Under the pieces are notes generated by a model. It searched no databases. It was not told where the DNA came from and saw nothing but the letters and a program-made list of their open reading frames with translations. This document shows, in pieces, positions 1-8,421 of a DNA stretch of 64,000 nucleotides. The stretch comes from Streptomyces sp. Ag109_O5-1 (GTDB lineage: Bacteria; Actinomycetota; Actinomycetes; Streptomycetales; Streptomycetaceae). The stretch covers positions 6,324,001 through 6,388,000 of the forward strand of contig NZ_RKQF01000001.1 in assembly GCF_003814875.1 (NCBI RefSeq), given 5' to 3'. Made by a program: the position numbers and the translations under genes. Positions within the stretch are counted from its first letter, which is position 1; the number at the start of each line of letters is the position of its first letter.

Positions 1-2
1 GC

Positions 3-1328
3 ACCGGCCAGTGGGGCGCGACCGGCTGGAACCGGATGTTCAACTCCGAGATCGGCGGCCAGATCTCCTGGCTGCTGCCTTCCGCGCTGATCCTCCTGAT
101 CGCCGGCCTGGTGGCCACGCGCAAACTCAAGCGGACCTCGGCGACCCGCGCAGCGTTCCTGGTCTGGGGCGGCTCGTTGCTGATCACCATGGTCGTCTTC
201 AGCTACATGGCGGGCATCTTCCACCAGTACTACACGGTGGCCCTGGCCCCCTACCTGGCGGCCGTGATCGGTATGGGCGCCGACCAGCTGTGGAAGCAGC
301 GCGCCGAGCTGTGGGCGTCGATCACCCTCGCCGCGTCCGTGGTCGCGGCCGCGGTCTGGGGCTACGTCCTGCTCAACCGCACCTCGGACTACCTGCCCTG
401 GCTGAAGTACCTGGTCCTGATCGGCGGTCTGGCCGCCGCGCTCGGCCTGGTCTTCGCGGGCCGGATCAGCCGTCAGCTCGCCCTCGGGGCGGCGGCGGTG
501 GGCCTGGTGGCCGCGCTGGCCGGCCCGACCGCGTACACCCTCAGCACCCTCCAGACGGGCCACACCGGCTCCATCGTCACGGCCGGCCCGGCCGGCGCGA
601 GCATGATGGGCGGTGGCCCCGGCGGCGGTGGCGGTATGCGCGGCGGCATGGGCGGCGGTGGCGGCTTCGGCCAGAACCAGCAGGGCCAGAACGGCCAGAG
701 CCAGAACGGCAACGGCAGCACCCAGAACGGCCAGCAGGGCTTCCCCGGCGGCGGCATGGGCGGCAACGGCAACAGCACCGGTGGTACCGGTGGCTTCGGC
801 GGCGGTATGCCGGGCCAGAACGGCCAGAGCCAGAACGGCAACGGCAGCACCCAGAACCAGCAGGGCAACGGCACCACCCGGAACGGGAACGGCTTCCCCG
901 GCGGCGGTCAGATGGGCGACGGCGGCGGCATGGGCGGCGGCGGTGGCGTCGGCGGCCTGCTGAACGGCGCGACCGTCAGCTCCCAGGCCAAGAAGCTGCT
1001 GGAGAAGGACTCGTCCAAGTACACCTGGGTCGCCGCGGCCATCGGCGCCCAGAACGCGGCGAGCTACCAGCTCTCCACCGGCGACCCGGTGATGGCGATC
1101 GGCGGCTTCAACGGCACCGACCCGTCCCCGACCCTGGCCCAGTTCAAGAAGTACGTGGCGGACGGCAAGATCCACTACTTCATCTCGTCCGGCAGCGGCG
1201 GCGGCATGGGCGGCAGCAGCAGCGGCACGTCCTCGCAGATCACCTCATGGGTCGAGAAGAACTTCAAGAAGGTGACGGTGGGTTCGGCCACCTTCTACGA
1301 CCTCACGCAGAAGGCGAGCAGCAGCTGA
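3..1328 (+). CDS. Membrane glycosyltransferase (GT39/ArnT-like), C-terminal part, 5' end outside window
   Basis: The reading frame is open from base 3, so the N-terminal catalytic half lies left of the window. The visible part starts with GATGWNRMFNSEIGGQISWL, a stretch I associate with actinobacterial ArnT/PMT-like mannosyltransferases, and then has several hydrophobic membrane segments over about 180 residues. A low-complexity Gly/Asn/Gln region follows (roughly bases 600-950) with two copies of GQNGQSQNGNGSTQN. The final ~120 residues form a folded domain, probably outside the membrane, with Trp and Tyr (KYTWVAAAIGAQNAASYQL). The family transfers sugars from polyprenyl-phosphate donors to proteins or lipids at the membrane. 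The acceptor here is unknown. A strong hairpin ends the transcript 30 bases downstream. Confidence 0.75.
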   Translation, partial: TGQWGATGWNRMFNSEIGGQISWLLPSALILLIAGLVATRKLKRTSATRAAFLVWGGSLLITMVVFSYMAGIFHQYYTVALAPYLAAVIGMGADQLWKQRAELWASITLAASVVAAAVWGYVLLNRTSDYLPWLKYLVLIGGLAAALGLVFAGRISRQLALGAAAVGLVAALAGPTAYTLSTLQTGHTGSIVTAGPAGASMMGGGPGGGGGMRGGMGGGGGFGQNQQGQNGQSQNGNGSTQNGQQGFPGGGMGGNGNSTGGTGGFGGGMPGQNGQSQNGNGSTQNQQGNGTTRNGNGFPGGGQMGDGGGMGGGGGVGGLLNGATVSSQAKKLLEKDSSKYTWVAAAIGAQNAASYQLSTGDPVMAIGGFNGTDPSPTLAQFKKYVADGKIHYFISSGSGGGMGGSSSGTSSQITSWVEKNFKKVTVGSATFYDLTQKASSS

Positions 1329-1358
1329 CGGCCGGCTGAGCGACGCAGGGACCGACCC

Positions 1359-1386
1359 GAGGGCGGTGGCTTCGGCCACCGCCCTC
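1359..1386 (+). terminator. Terminator hairpin after the glycosyltransferase
   Basis: A perfect 12-bp stem (GAGGGCGGTGGC pairing with GCCACCGCCCTC) closes on a TTCG tetraloop 31 bases after the stop codon. Confidence 0.75.
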
Positions 1387-1407
1387 TGCCGTGCCCACGG
1401 GAAATGC

Positions 1408-1445
1408 GTTGTACGCCGTACAGGACGTCTTCTACGGTGTACAAC
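1408..1445. promoter_or_regulatory. Candidate TetR operator abutting the MFS start codon
   Basis: Two 13-bp arms, GTTGTACGCCGTA and TACGGTGTACAAC, are inverted repeats with one mismatch, separated by 12 bases. The right arm ends at the base before the ATG at 1446, so bound protein would cover the 5' end of the transcript. The nearest candidate binder is the TetR protein encoded at 2988. That pairing is inference. Confidence 0.55.
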
Positions 1446-2828
1446 ATGACTTCAAAGGGCCACCCCCAGCGCTGGCTGATCCTCGGTGTCATCTGCCTCG
1501 CGCAGCTCACCGTGCTGCTCGACAACACCGTCCTGAACGTGGCCATCCCCTCCCTCACCCGGGAGCTGCACGCGGCCACCGCCGACATCCAGTGGATGAT
1601 CAACGCGTACTCGCTCGTCCAGTCCGGCCTGCTCCTGACTGCGGGCAGCGCGGCCGACCGCTACGGCCGCAAGAAGCTGCTCATCGCGGGCCTGGCCCTG
1701 TTCGGCGCGGGTTCGCTGGCTGCGGGCCTGGCCGACACCACCGGCCAGTTGATCGCGGCGCGGGCCGGCATGGGCGTGGGCGGCGCACTGCTTCTCACCA
1801 CCACCCTGGCCGTGGCGATGCAGATCTTCACCCCCGACGAGCACCCCAAGGCCATCGGCATCTGGAGCGCCGTCAACGCGCTGGGCTTCGCCGCCGGTCC
1901 GCTGATCGGCGGGTTCATGCTCAACCACTTCTGGTGGGGCGCGATCTTCCTGGTCAACCTCCCGGTCGCGGCGCTGGCCCTGGCGGCGGTCGTGGTCCTG
2001 GTCCCCGAGTCGAAGAACCCCCAGGGCGACCGCCCCGACCTGCTCGGCGCGCTGCTCTCCACGATCGGCATGGCCGCGCTGGTCTTCGCGATCATCTCCG
2101 GCCCGGAGCACGGCTGGACGTCCGGACGGGTACTGGCCACCGCCGCCGTGGCGATCGCGGTCCTGTCGCTGTTCGCTTACTGGGAGAGCCGGATCCCGTT
2201 CCCCATGCTCGACCCCCACTTCTTCAGGAACCGCCGGTTCACGGGTGCGGTCGCCGGCGCGGTGCTGATCACCTTCGGCATGGGCGGCGCGCTGTTCCTC
2301 CTCACCCAGCACCTCCAGTTCGTCCTCGGCTACGGCCCGTTGGAGGCGGGTCTGCGTACGGCACCGCTCGCGCTGACGGTCGTCGCCCTCAACTTCACGG
2401 GCGTGTCGGCCAAGTGGGCGACGAGGCTGGGGACACCGGTGGCGGTCGCCGTGGGGATGCTGCTGATGTCGCTGGGCCTGGTGTCGATCGCGCTGTTCGA
2501 CTCCGGCGGATACGGCGGCACGCTACTCGGTCTGCTGCTGATCGGTGCGGGGTGCGCGGTCGCCAACCCGGCGATGGCGCACGCCGTCATGAGCGCGATC
2601 CCGCCGGAGAAGGCGGGGGTGGGGGCCGGGATCAACGGAACGCTGGCCGAGTTCGGGAACGGTTTGGGAGTGGCCGTGTTGGGAGCTGTTCTGAGCTCTT
2701 GGGTGGCGTCGGGGAAGTCATTGTCGGCGGGGCTGGGGGCCGGGCAGTTGGTGGGGGCGGTCGCGGTGGTGGCCGGAGGGTTCGTGGCGGCGGGGCTTCT
2801 TCGTCGGGCGGAGAAGAATGTCGCCTAG
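1446..2828 (+). CDS. MFS drug exporter, DHA2 (EmrB/QacA-like) family, 14 TM
   Basis: The 460-residue product is a typical DHA2 proton antiporter. Early motifs include LDNTVLNVAIPSLTREL in TM1 and the loop motif SAADRYGRKKLL between TM2 and TM3, and hydrophobic segments continue to the C-terminus. I chose the ATG at 1446 because conserved sequence begins there (MTSKGHPQRW, then the first helix) and an upstream start would read through the inverted repeat. There is no clear Shine-Dalgarno sequence, so a leaderless or near-leaderless mRNA is possible. A TetR gene follows 160 bases downstream on the same strand and probably represses this exporter. The substrate cannot be read from the sequence. 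Confidence 0.88.
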   Translation: MTSKGHPQRWLILGVICLAQLTVLLDNTVLNVAIPSLTRELHAATADIQWMINAYSLVQSGLLLTAGSAADRYGRKKLLIAGLALFGAGSLAAGLADTTGQLIAARAGMGVGGALLLTTTLAVAMQIFTPDEHPKAIGIWSAVNALGFAAGPLIGGFMLNHFWWGAIFLVNLPVAALALAAVVVLVPESKNPQGDRPDLLGALLSTIGMAALVFAIISGPEHGWTSGRVLATAAVAIAVLSLFAYWESRIPFPMLDPHFFRNRRFTGAVAGAVLITFGMGGALFLLTQHLQFVLGYGPLEAGLRTAPLALTVVALNFTGVSAKWATRLGTPVAVAVGMLLMSLGLVSIALFDSGGYGGTLLGLLLIGAGCAVANPAMAHAVMSAIPPEKAGVGAGINGTLAEFGNGLGVAVLGAVLSSWVASGKSLSAGLGAGQLVGAVAVVAGGFVAAGLLRRAEKNVA

Positions 2829-2873
2829 GGGGGAGGGGGTACATGTTCATCGGCGAGTGCGGGTGGAATGTTG

Positions 2874-2925
2874 CTGGTCGCGCCCACGCGGCGGAGCCGC
2901 ATATCGATCACAGCCCCGCGCCCCT
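2874..2925 (-). repeat. Dispersed GC-rich intergenic repeat, copy 1
   Basis: Minus-orientation copy of a repeat also found at 3708, 33966 and 39081. The shared core contains ATATGCGGCTCCGCCGCG followed by GGGCGCGA. It separates the MFS gene from the TetR gene. Confidence 0.7.
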
Positions 2926-2987
2926 GACGGGACGCCGGAGTTCTAGCATCTTGGGAAGTGGTCGTGGTGGTGGAGGAAGGTGTCGCG

Positions 2988-3737
2988 ATGATGCGGGCCA
3001 GTGTGTGGCTGGAGGAGAAGGCCCGTAAGGGCGGTCGTACCGGGCAGCCCTCCGGACTCGACCGGGCCCGCATCACCTCCGCCACAGTCCGGCTCCTCGA
3101 CACCGACGGGCTCGCCAAGTTCTCCATGCGACGGCTGGCGGGCGAGCTCAATGTGACCGCCATGTCCGTGTACTGGTACGTCGACACCAAGGACGACCTG
3201 CTCGAACTCGCCCTCGACGCGGCCTTCGGTGAGCTGAGCCTGCCGGATACGGCCGAGGGCGACTGGCGGGAGCAACTGCGCACGCTGGCCACGGAGTACC
3301 GTGCGCTGCTGGTCCGCCACCCCTGGCTCTCCCCGCTGGCCGGCCGCTACCTCAACATCGGCCCCAACTCGCTCGCGTTCTCCCGCGTGGTCCAGCAGGT
3401 CGTCCGCCGCGCCGGCCTGCCCGCGCACGGCGTGACCGGCGCGATCTCGGCCGTCTTCCAGTTCGTGTACGGCTACGGCACGATCGAGGGCCACTTCGCC
3501 GAACGGGTGGCAGGGGCCGGCATGACCCCCGACGAATACTTCAGCACCGCGATGGACGCGGTGGCGGAGACGCCCGAGACGGCCGACGTCATCAGGGAGT
3601 CCAGGGACCTGATGGCAGCGCGCGGCGGCGACACGGTGGCCGAGATGCTCGACAGGGACTTCACCTTCGCCCTGGACCTGCTGATCGCAGGAATCGAGGC
3701 CAAGGTGCAGCGCCCCGAAAGGGGCGCGGGGCTGTGA
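2988..3737 (+). CDS. TetR-family transcriptional regulator (TetR_C domain type)
   Basis: The protein has 249 residues. The N-terminal HTH region runs from about residue 20 to 70 (ITSATVRLLDTDGLAKFSMR, then NVTAMSVYWYVDTKDDLLEL), followed by a long helical ligand-binding domain of the TetR/TetR_C class. GGAGGAAGG lies 8 bases before the ATG at 2988; a second ATG follows immediately. It is probably the local repressor of the upstream DHA2 exporter. The last codons (PERGAGL) fall inside a dispersed intergenic repeat, so the native C-terminus appears to have been extended or replaced by repeat sequence. Confidence 0.88.
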   Translation: MMRASVWLEEKARKGGRTGQPSGLDRARITSATVRLLDTDGLAKFSMRRLAGELNVTAMSVYWYVDTKDDLLELALDAAFGELSLPDTAEGDWREQLRTLATEYRALLVRHPWLSPLAGRYLNIGPNSLAFSRVVQQVVRRAGLPAHGVTGAISAVFQFVYGYGTIEGHFAERVAGAGMTPDEYFSTAMDAVAETPETADVIRESRDLMAARGGDTVAEMLDRDFTFALDLLIAGIEAKVQRPERGAGL

Positions 3738-3773
3738 TCGATATGCGGCTCCGCCGCGTGGGCGCGAGCAACC
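3708..3773 (+). repeat. Dispersed GC-rich intergenic repeat, copy 2
   Basis: The copy has the lead hairpin GCGCCCCGAAAGGGGCGC and then the shared core. It overlaps the last codons of the TetR gene and lies between convergent genes, where it could act as a two-way terminator. Confidence 0.7.
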
Positions 3774-3835
3774 ACACACAGCCCGCACCCGCGAACGAGG
3801 CCGCACCCCCGGGCTCTTAGGCGCCCGGCCTCCCC

Positions 3836-4309
3836 TCACGCGTCCGGCGCAGCCAACCGCGCCGGGAAACCGCCGGTGGCAACCGGCCCCCACTTCTCCG
3901 GCGTGACCCGGATGATCGACTTCCCCTGCTTCACCATCGCCGCCCGGTACTCGTCCCAGTCCGGATGCTCCCCGGCGATGTTCCGGTAGTACTCCACCAG
4001 CGGCTCCACCGACTCGGGGGAGTCGATCACCTCGGCGCGTCCGTCGACCTGTACCCACGGCCCGTTCCAGTCGTCGCTCAGGACGATCACGCTCACCCGT
4101 TCGTCCCGCTTCGCGTTCCGCGTCTTCGCCCGTTCGGGGTACGTGGAGACGACGATCCGCCCGGAGTCGTCGACCCCGCAGGTCAGCGGCGACCCCTGCG
4201 GGCTGCCGTCGGCGCGTCGCGTGAGCAGGATCGCCCGGTGCCGGGGCCGTACGAAGTCCAGCAGATCGTCGAGGGAGACAGCGGTGTTCGTCGCAATGTT
4301 CGGTGCCAT
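3836..4309 (-). CDS. PPOX-class F420-dependent oxidoreductase
   Basis: This 157-residue protein has the split-barrel flavin/F420-binding fold of the pyridoxamine-phosphate-oxidase superfamily. The order of motifs fits the actinobacterial PPOX F420 enzymes: HRAILLTRRADGSPQGSPLT, then ISTYPERAKTRNAKRDERVS-like strands (here VVSTYPERAKTRNAKRD), then WVQVDGRAEVID and a C-terminal VTPEKWGP. These are small cytoplasmic oxidoreductases whose substrates are mostly unassigned. The ATG at 4309 is the only sensible start. It is divergent from the gene at 4382 and convergent with the TetR gene across a dispersed repeat. Confidence 0.85.
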   Translation of the reverse strand: MAPNIATNTAVSLDDLLDFVRPRHRAILLTRRADGSPQGSPLTCGVDDSGRIVVSTYPERAKTRNAKRDERVSVIVLSDDWNGPWVQVDGRAEVIDSPESVEPLVEYYRNIAGEHPDWDEYRAAMVKQGKSIIRVTPEKWGPVATGGFPARLAAPDA

Positions 4310-4381
4310 GTCGTCAGCCTAGGGCCGCGGAGGCCGCTCAGCCTGTCTCCGCCGTGCCTACGTCCACGCTTCGCTGACAGG

Positions 4382-4873
4382 ATGCGGGACGTGGCCACCA
4401 GTCTCATAGCCGTGCTCGGAACACTGCTCGGCGCAACCCTGACCCATCTGTTCCAGCAGCGCACCGCGGTGCGGGCCGAACAGTTCGCCCGGGGTGAGCG
4501 CCTGCGGAGGGAACGCATCGACGCCTACTGCGAGTTCGGGGGCGCACTGGCGAACTACCGGCGCGGCCAGATGGACTACTGGTTCGCCAAGAACGACGGC
4601 CGCTCCATCGCGGAGGAATCGCTCCATGAACTGCGGCGGGAGGCCCAGCGGCTGCGGGCCGCGGCCATGGAGGCGATGTTCCGGTCCGAGCTGCTGACCC
4701 ACTCCGCGCAGTTGGACGAGCTCGGGCGGCAGGCCCTCAAGTCGGTCGACCGGATCAGCGACGCGCGCTCGCGTGCCGATCTGGGTCCGGCCCGGGAGAC
4801 GTCACGGGCCTTGATCTACGACTTCGTCGCGGCGTCACGGGTCCACGTCACGGGGCTGTACCCGGCCGAGTAG
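4382..4873 (+). CDS. Single-pass membrane protein of unknown function
   Basis: The product has 163 residues. A hydrophobic N-terminal helix (VATSLIAVLGTLLGATLTHL) is followed by a charged, helical cytoplasmic region rich in Arg and Glu (ERLRRERIDAYCEF onwards), probably a coiled coil. Proteins of this shape are common in Streptomyces and have no assigned function. The start at 4382 gives the shortest N-terminus ahead of the hydrophobic helix; a GTG three codons later is also possible. It is divergently arranged with the PPOX gene and ends convergent with the YceI gene. Confidence 0.65.
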   Translation: MRDVATSLIAVLGTLLGATLTHLFQQRTAVRAEQFARGERLRRERIDAYCEFGGALANYRRGQMDYWFAKNDGRSIAEESLHELRREAQRLRAAAMEAMFRSELLTHSAQLDELGRQALKSVDRISDARSRADLGPARETSRALIYDFVAASRVHVTGLYPAE

Positions 4874-4910
4874 CCCTGCCGGGTGGCCCCGTGCGAACGC
4901 GGGGCATGCG

Positions 4911-5732
4911 TCACGCCTGCGGCAGCGACTCGCCCTGTACCGCCTGGATCTCCAGTTCGATCTTCAGGGTCGTCCCGATGGCGGCGATGCCCGCCTGGAC
5001 CACCTGGTTGTAGTTCATCGCGAAGTCCTCGCGGTGCAGTTCGGTCGTCGCGCGGAACGCGGCCCGGGTGCCGCCCCACGGGTCCGCGCCGGTGCCGAGG
5101 TAGGCGAGGTCCAGGTCGACGGGGCGGACCACACCGTGCAGCGACAGTTCGCCGTGGACCGTCCAGCGGTCGGAGCCCGCCGCCGTCAGACCGGTGGAGG
5201 TGTAGGTGATCTCCGGATGCCGTTCCACGTCCAGGAAGTCGGGCGAGCGCAGATGGGTGTCGCGCATGCCGTTGCCCGTGTCGATGGAGGCGGCCCGGAT
5301 GACCGCCCGGACGCGGGACTTCGCGACGTCGTCGGGGGCGATCTCGATCCAGGCGCCGAAGTCCGTGAAACGGCCCCGGACGCTGGAGATGCCCAGGTGC
5401 TGGGCGACGGCGCCGACGGTGGAGTGCGCCGGGTCCACGGTCCACGGGCCGGGCGGGGGCAGTTCGCTGCCGCCCTGCCGCGCCAGCGTGATCGCGCCGA
5501 TCTCGGCACGGCCGCTCGCCGTGACGATGGCGCTGGCGGCGGCGGGCGCGTAGCCCACGGCCGTGACGATGACGGTGTACGCCCCGGGCGCCAGCGGGTT
5601 CGGGTCACGGACCGCGCCCTCGTCGTCGGCCTCGGCGCGCAGCACCTGGCTGCCGGTCATGTCGGTCACCGTGACGACCGCGTGCGACACGGCCCATCCG
5701 TCCCGGGTACGGATCCTCGCGGTCAGTCCCAT
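4911..5732 (-). CDS. YceI-family protein with an N-terminal carboxypeptidase-like regulatory domain
   Basis: The 273-residue protein has two parts. Residues 1-85 form a beta-sandwich like carboxypeptidase regulatory domains (GLTARIRTRDGWAVSHAVV, ending in GAYTVIVTAVGYAPAAAS). The rest is a YceI lipocalin-like domain (WTVDPAHSTVGAVAQHLGIS, then RGRFTDFGA, ITYTSTGL and REDFAMNYN). YceI proteins bind isoprenoid-type lipids, but the role in actinobacteria is unclear. There is no signal peptide. The ATG at 5732 has AGGGAG about 8 bases upstream. The neighbouring MFS exporter carries the same beta-sandwich domain three times, which suggests a functional link. Confidence 0.85.
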   Translation of the reverse strand: MGLTARIRTRDGWAVSHAVVTVTDMTGSQVLRAEADDEGAVRDPNPLAPGAYTVIVTAVGYAPAAASAIVTASGRAEIGAITLARQGGSELPPPGPWTVDPAHSTVGAVAQHLGISSVRGRFTDFGAWIEIAPDDVAKSRVRAVIRAASIDTGNGMRDTHLRSPDFLDVERHPEITYTSTGLTAAGSDRWTVHGELSLHGVVRPVDLDLAYLGTGADPWGGTRAAFRATTELHREDFAMNYNQVVQAGIAAIGTTLKIELEIQAVQGESLPQA

Positions 5733-5754
5733 CCCGTTTCTCCCTGCGAACACT

Positions 5755-5772
5755 TGAGTGGCAATGCACTCA
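5755..5772. promoter_or_regulatory. Inverted repeat upstream of the YceI gene
   Basis: TGAGTG and CACTCA form 6-bp arms with a 6-base spacer, 23 bases upstream of the YceI start. It is a possible operator, perhaps for the local MarR protein. Confidence 0.3.
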
Positions 5773-5798
5773 GACGCTTACAAAATGGTCGTATGAGA

Positions 5799-5846
5799 CC
5801 GGCCCGTGGCGGGCGCCTCCTTGTCGGCGCGCCCGCCACGGGCCGG
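5799..5846 (-). terminator. Strong hairpin terminator after the MarR-MFS operon
   Basis: A perfect 18-bp stem built on GGCCCGTGGCGGGCGC with a 12-base loop begins 9 bases after the MFS stop codon. Confidence 0.75.
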
Positions 5847-5854
5847 AGTGCGAA

Positions 5855-8401
5855 CTACTCGCCCGGGTGGGAGAGCTCGATGTCGTGGCCGTCGACACCG
5901 GCGCCGGCGACGTTCAGGGCCGTGGCGACCGGCGGGTAGCCCGTCGCGATGACGGTGTAGTCGCCGCCGTCCAGGTCGGCGAAGGCGTACGCGCCGTCCA
6001 CGCCGGTGGTGGCCGTGCCGACCACGTTCCCGGCCGCGTCCACGAGGGTCACCCGGGCGTCGGCCAGCGGACCGTGCGGGGCCCGTACGACACCCTGCAG
6101 CTGGGCGCCGGCGTCCAGGTCGACCTCGATCCGGGTGACCCCGGTGGTGCCGATCTCGACGGGCAGGGCGCGGGGCCGGTACCCGGCCGCGTTCACCGCG
6201 ACCGTGACGACACCCGGCACCAGCTCGCCGAAGACGAACTGTCCCTGCTCACCGGTGGCCGCGGTGGCCAGCAGGTCGCCGCGCACATCGGTGACGATCA
6301 CCATGGCGTCCTTGACCGGGAGCGCGCTGCCCGCGCCCCGCACCACACCGCTCAGCCCGCTGGTGCCGCTGAGCAGGATGTCGTACGACAGCGGGTCCTC
6401 GCCCACCAGGACGGTGGAGGCCTGCGGCTGGTGGCCGTCGGCGGAGGCGATCAGCACGTACGAGCCCGCGCCGGGCGCGTCCAGCCGGTAGGAGCCGTCG
6501 TAGCCCGCGACCGAGCGGCCCAGCTGGCGGCCGGAGAGCGAGATCAGGGTGACCGCGGCCTGCGCGACCGGGGCGCTCTCGGCGCCGCGCACGTAGCCGT
6601 GCACCGGGGTGCCGCCGGAGGCGGACTGCTCGGGAGCGGCGATGGTGGCGACGGCGGCGAACTGCCGGGTGGCCTCCGTGGCGGCCTGAGGAGCTGCCTC
6701 CGTGCTGCTCACGACGGGGGCGGCCCAGCTGGGGACCTGCTGCTCGGCGGTGACGGCCTCGGCGGCGGCCGGGACGCTCTCGGCGCCCGACGGGTTCTCC
6801 GCCTCGGCGGCCTGGGCGAGCCCACCCTTGGTCTTCAGCGGGACCTCCTTGATGAACAGGCTGATCAGGAACGCGAGGGCCGCGAGGCAGCCGGCGATCA
6901 GGAAGACGTCGGCGATGGCGTGGCCGTAGGCGCTCTCCATCAGGGTGCGCAGCGGGGTGGGCAGCTTGCCCAGGTCCGGGAGGCTGTCGCTGGACGAGCT
7001 GGAGCCGGCCAGGGCGGCCTGGTACTTGGGGGAGAGGGCGGCGACGCCCTCGGTCACGTAGTGCGTGATCCGGTGGGCCATCACGGCGCCAAGGGCCGAG
7101 ACGCCCACAGCACCGCCCAGGGACCGGAAGAAGGTGACCGTGGAGCTGGCCGAGCCGAGGTCGGCGGGGGCGACCTGGTTCTGCGTGCAGAGCACCAGGT
7201 TCTGCATCATCATGCCGATGCCGAGACCCAGCAGCGCCATGAAGATCGACATCTTCCAGTACGCCGTGTCGTAGCGGATGGTCCCGAGCAGGCCGAGGCC
7301 CGCCGTCACGAGGACACCACCGCTGACCAGCCACGCCTTCCAGCGGCCGGTGCGGGTGATGAACTGGCCGGAGACGGTGGAGGAGATGAACAGACCGCCG
7401 ATCATCGGGATCGTCATCACACCGGACATCGTCGGGGACTTGTCGCGGGCCAGCTGGAAGTACTGGCTGAAGAACACCGTGCCGGTGAACATCGCGACAC
7501 CGACGAACAGGGAGGCCAGCGAGGCCAGGGTGATGGTGCGGTTCTTGAACAGCCGCAGCGGGATGATCGGTTCCTTGGCCTTCGACTCGACCAGGATGAA
7601 GATCAGCGCGAGGGCGATCGAACCGCCGACCATGGCGTAGGTCTGCCAGGAGATCCAGTCGTACTTGTCACCGGCGAAGGTGACCCAGATCAGCAGCAGC
7701 GAGACGGCGGCGGCGACGAAGAACGCACCGGCCCAGTCGACCTTGACGTCCCGCTTCACGACCGGCAGGTGCAGGGTCTTCTGCAGCACGATCAGCGCGA
7801 CGACGGCGAAGGGGACGCCGACGTAGAAGCACCAGCGCCAGCCCAGCCACGAGGTGTCGGTGATGACACCGCCGAGCAGCGGGCCGCCGACGGTGGCGAC
7901 GGCGAAGGTCGCGCCGAGGTAGCCGGAGTAACGGCCGCGCTCACGCGGCGAGATCATGGCGGCCATGACGATCTGGGCGAGGGCCGACAGACCGCCGACA
8001 CCGATGCCCTGGATGACACGGCAGGCGATCAGCATGCCGGCGTTCTGCGACAGACCGGCGGCCGCGGAGCCCAGGACGTAGATGACCAGGGCTATCTGGA
8101 CGAGCGCCTTCTTGCTGTACAGGTCGGACAGCTTGCCCCAGAGCGGGGTGGTCGCGGTCATGGCCAGCAGCGAGGCGCTGACGACCCAGGTGTAGGCGGA
8201 CTGGCCGCCGCCGAGGTCGGTGATGATGTGCGGCAGGGCGTTGGTGACGATCGTGGAGGACAGGATCGCCACGAACATGCCGAGCAGCAGACCGGAGATG
8301 GCTTCCATGATCTGCCGGTGCGTCATCGGGGTCTGCTCGACGGAGCCTCCCCCGTGCGGCTTTGCGTGAGCCCGCACACCGGCTGGTGTGGTCGTTGCCA
8401 T
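5855..8401 (-). CDS. MFS exporter (DHA2) fused to three carboxypeptidase-like regulatory domains
   Basis: The protein has 848 residues. Residues ~25-540 are a 14-TM DHA2 transporter (ILSSTIVTNALPHIITDLGG in TM1, then PLWGKLSDLYSKKALVQ as the loop motif). After a charged linker rich in Ala and Glu, residues ~598-848 hold three repeats of a ~85-residue beta-sandwich, each marked by a segment like GYVRGAESAPV, GVVRGAGSALPV or GVVRAPHGPL and a GSYRL/GQFVF/GAYAF strand. The usual family length is about 500, so the tail is an addition. I start at the ATG at 8401, since longer reading collides with the MarR gene. It follows the MarR gene by 20 bases in one operon. Confidence 0.85.
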   Translation of the reverse strand: MATTTPAGVRAHAKPHGGGSVEQTPMTHRQIMEAISGLLLGMFVAILSSTIVTNALPHIITDLGGGQSAYTWVVSASLLAMTATTPLWGKLSDLYSKKALVQIALVIYVLGSAAAGLSQNAGMLIACRVIQGIGVGGLSALAQIVMAAMISPRERGRYSGYLGATFAVATVGGPLLGGVITDTSWLGWRWCFYVGVPFAVVALIVLQKTLHLPVVKRDVKVDWAGAFFVAAAVSLLLIWVTFAGDKYDWISWQTYAMVGGSIALALIFILVESKAKEPIIPLRLFKNRTITLASLASLFVGVAMFTGTVFFSQYFQLARDKSPTMSGVMTIPMIGGLFISSTVSGQFITRTGRWKAWLVSGGVLVTAGLGLLGTIRYDTAYWKMSIFMALLGLGIGMMMQNLVLCTQNQVAPADLGSASSTVTFFRSLGGAVGVSALGAVMAHRITHYVTEGVAALSPKYQAALAGSSSSSDSLPDLGKLPTPLRTLMESAYGHAIADVFLIAGCLAALAFLISLFIKEVPLKTKGGLAQAAEAENPSGAESVPAAAEAVTAEQQVPSWAAPVVSSTEAAPQAATEATRQFAAVATIAAPEQSASGGTPVHGYVRGAESAPVAQAAVTLISLSGRQLGRSVAGYDGSYRLDAPGAGSYVLIASADGHQPQASTVLVGEDPLSYDILLSGTSGLSGVVRGAGSALPVKDAMVIVTDVRGDLLATAATGEQGQFVFGELVPGVVTVAVNAAGYRPRALPVEIGTTGVTRIEVDLDAGAQLQGVVRAPHGPLADARVTLVDAAGNVVGTATTGVDGAYAFADLDGGDYTVIATGYPPVATALNVAGAGVDGHDIELSHPGE

Positions 8402-8421
8402 GGGCTTCCTTTTCTTACGTC

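Noticed and set aside
690..880. Tandem-like repeats in the first gene
   Set aside because: These are in-frame Gly/Asn/Gln codons of a low-complexity linker, not a CRISPR array or mobile repeat.
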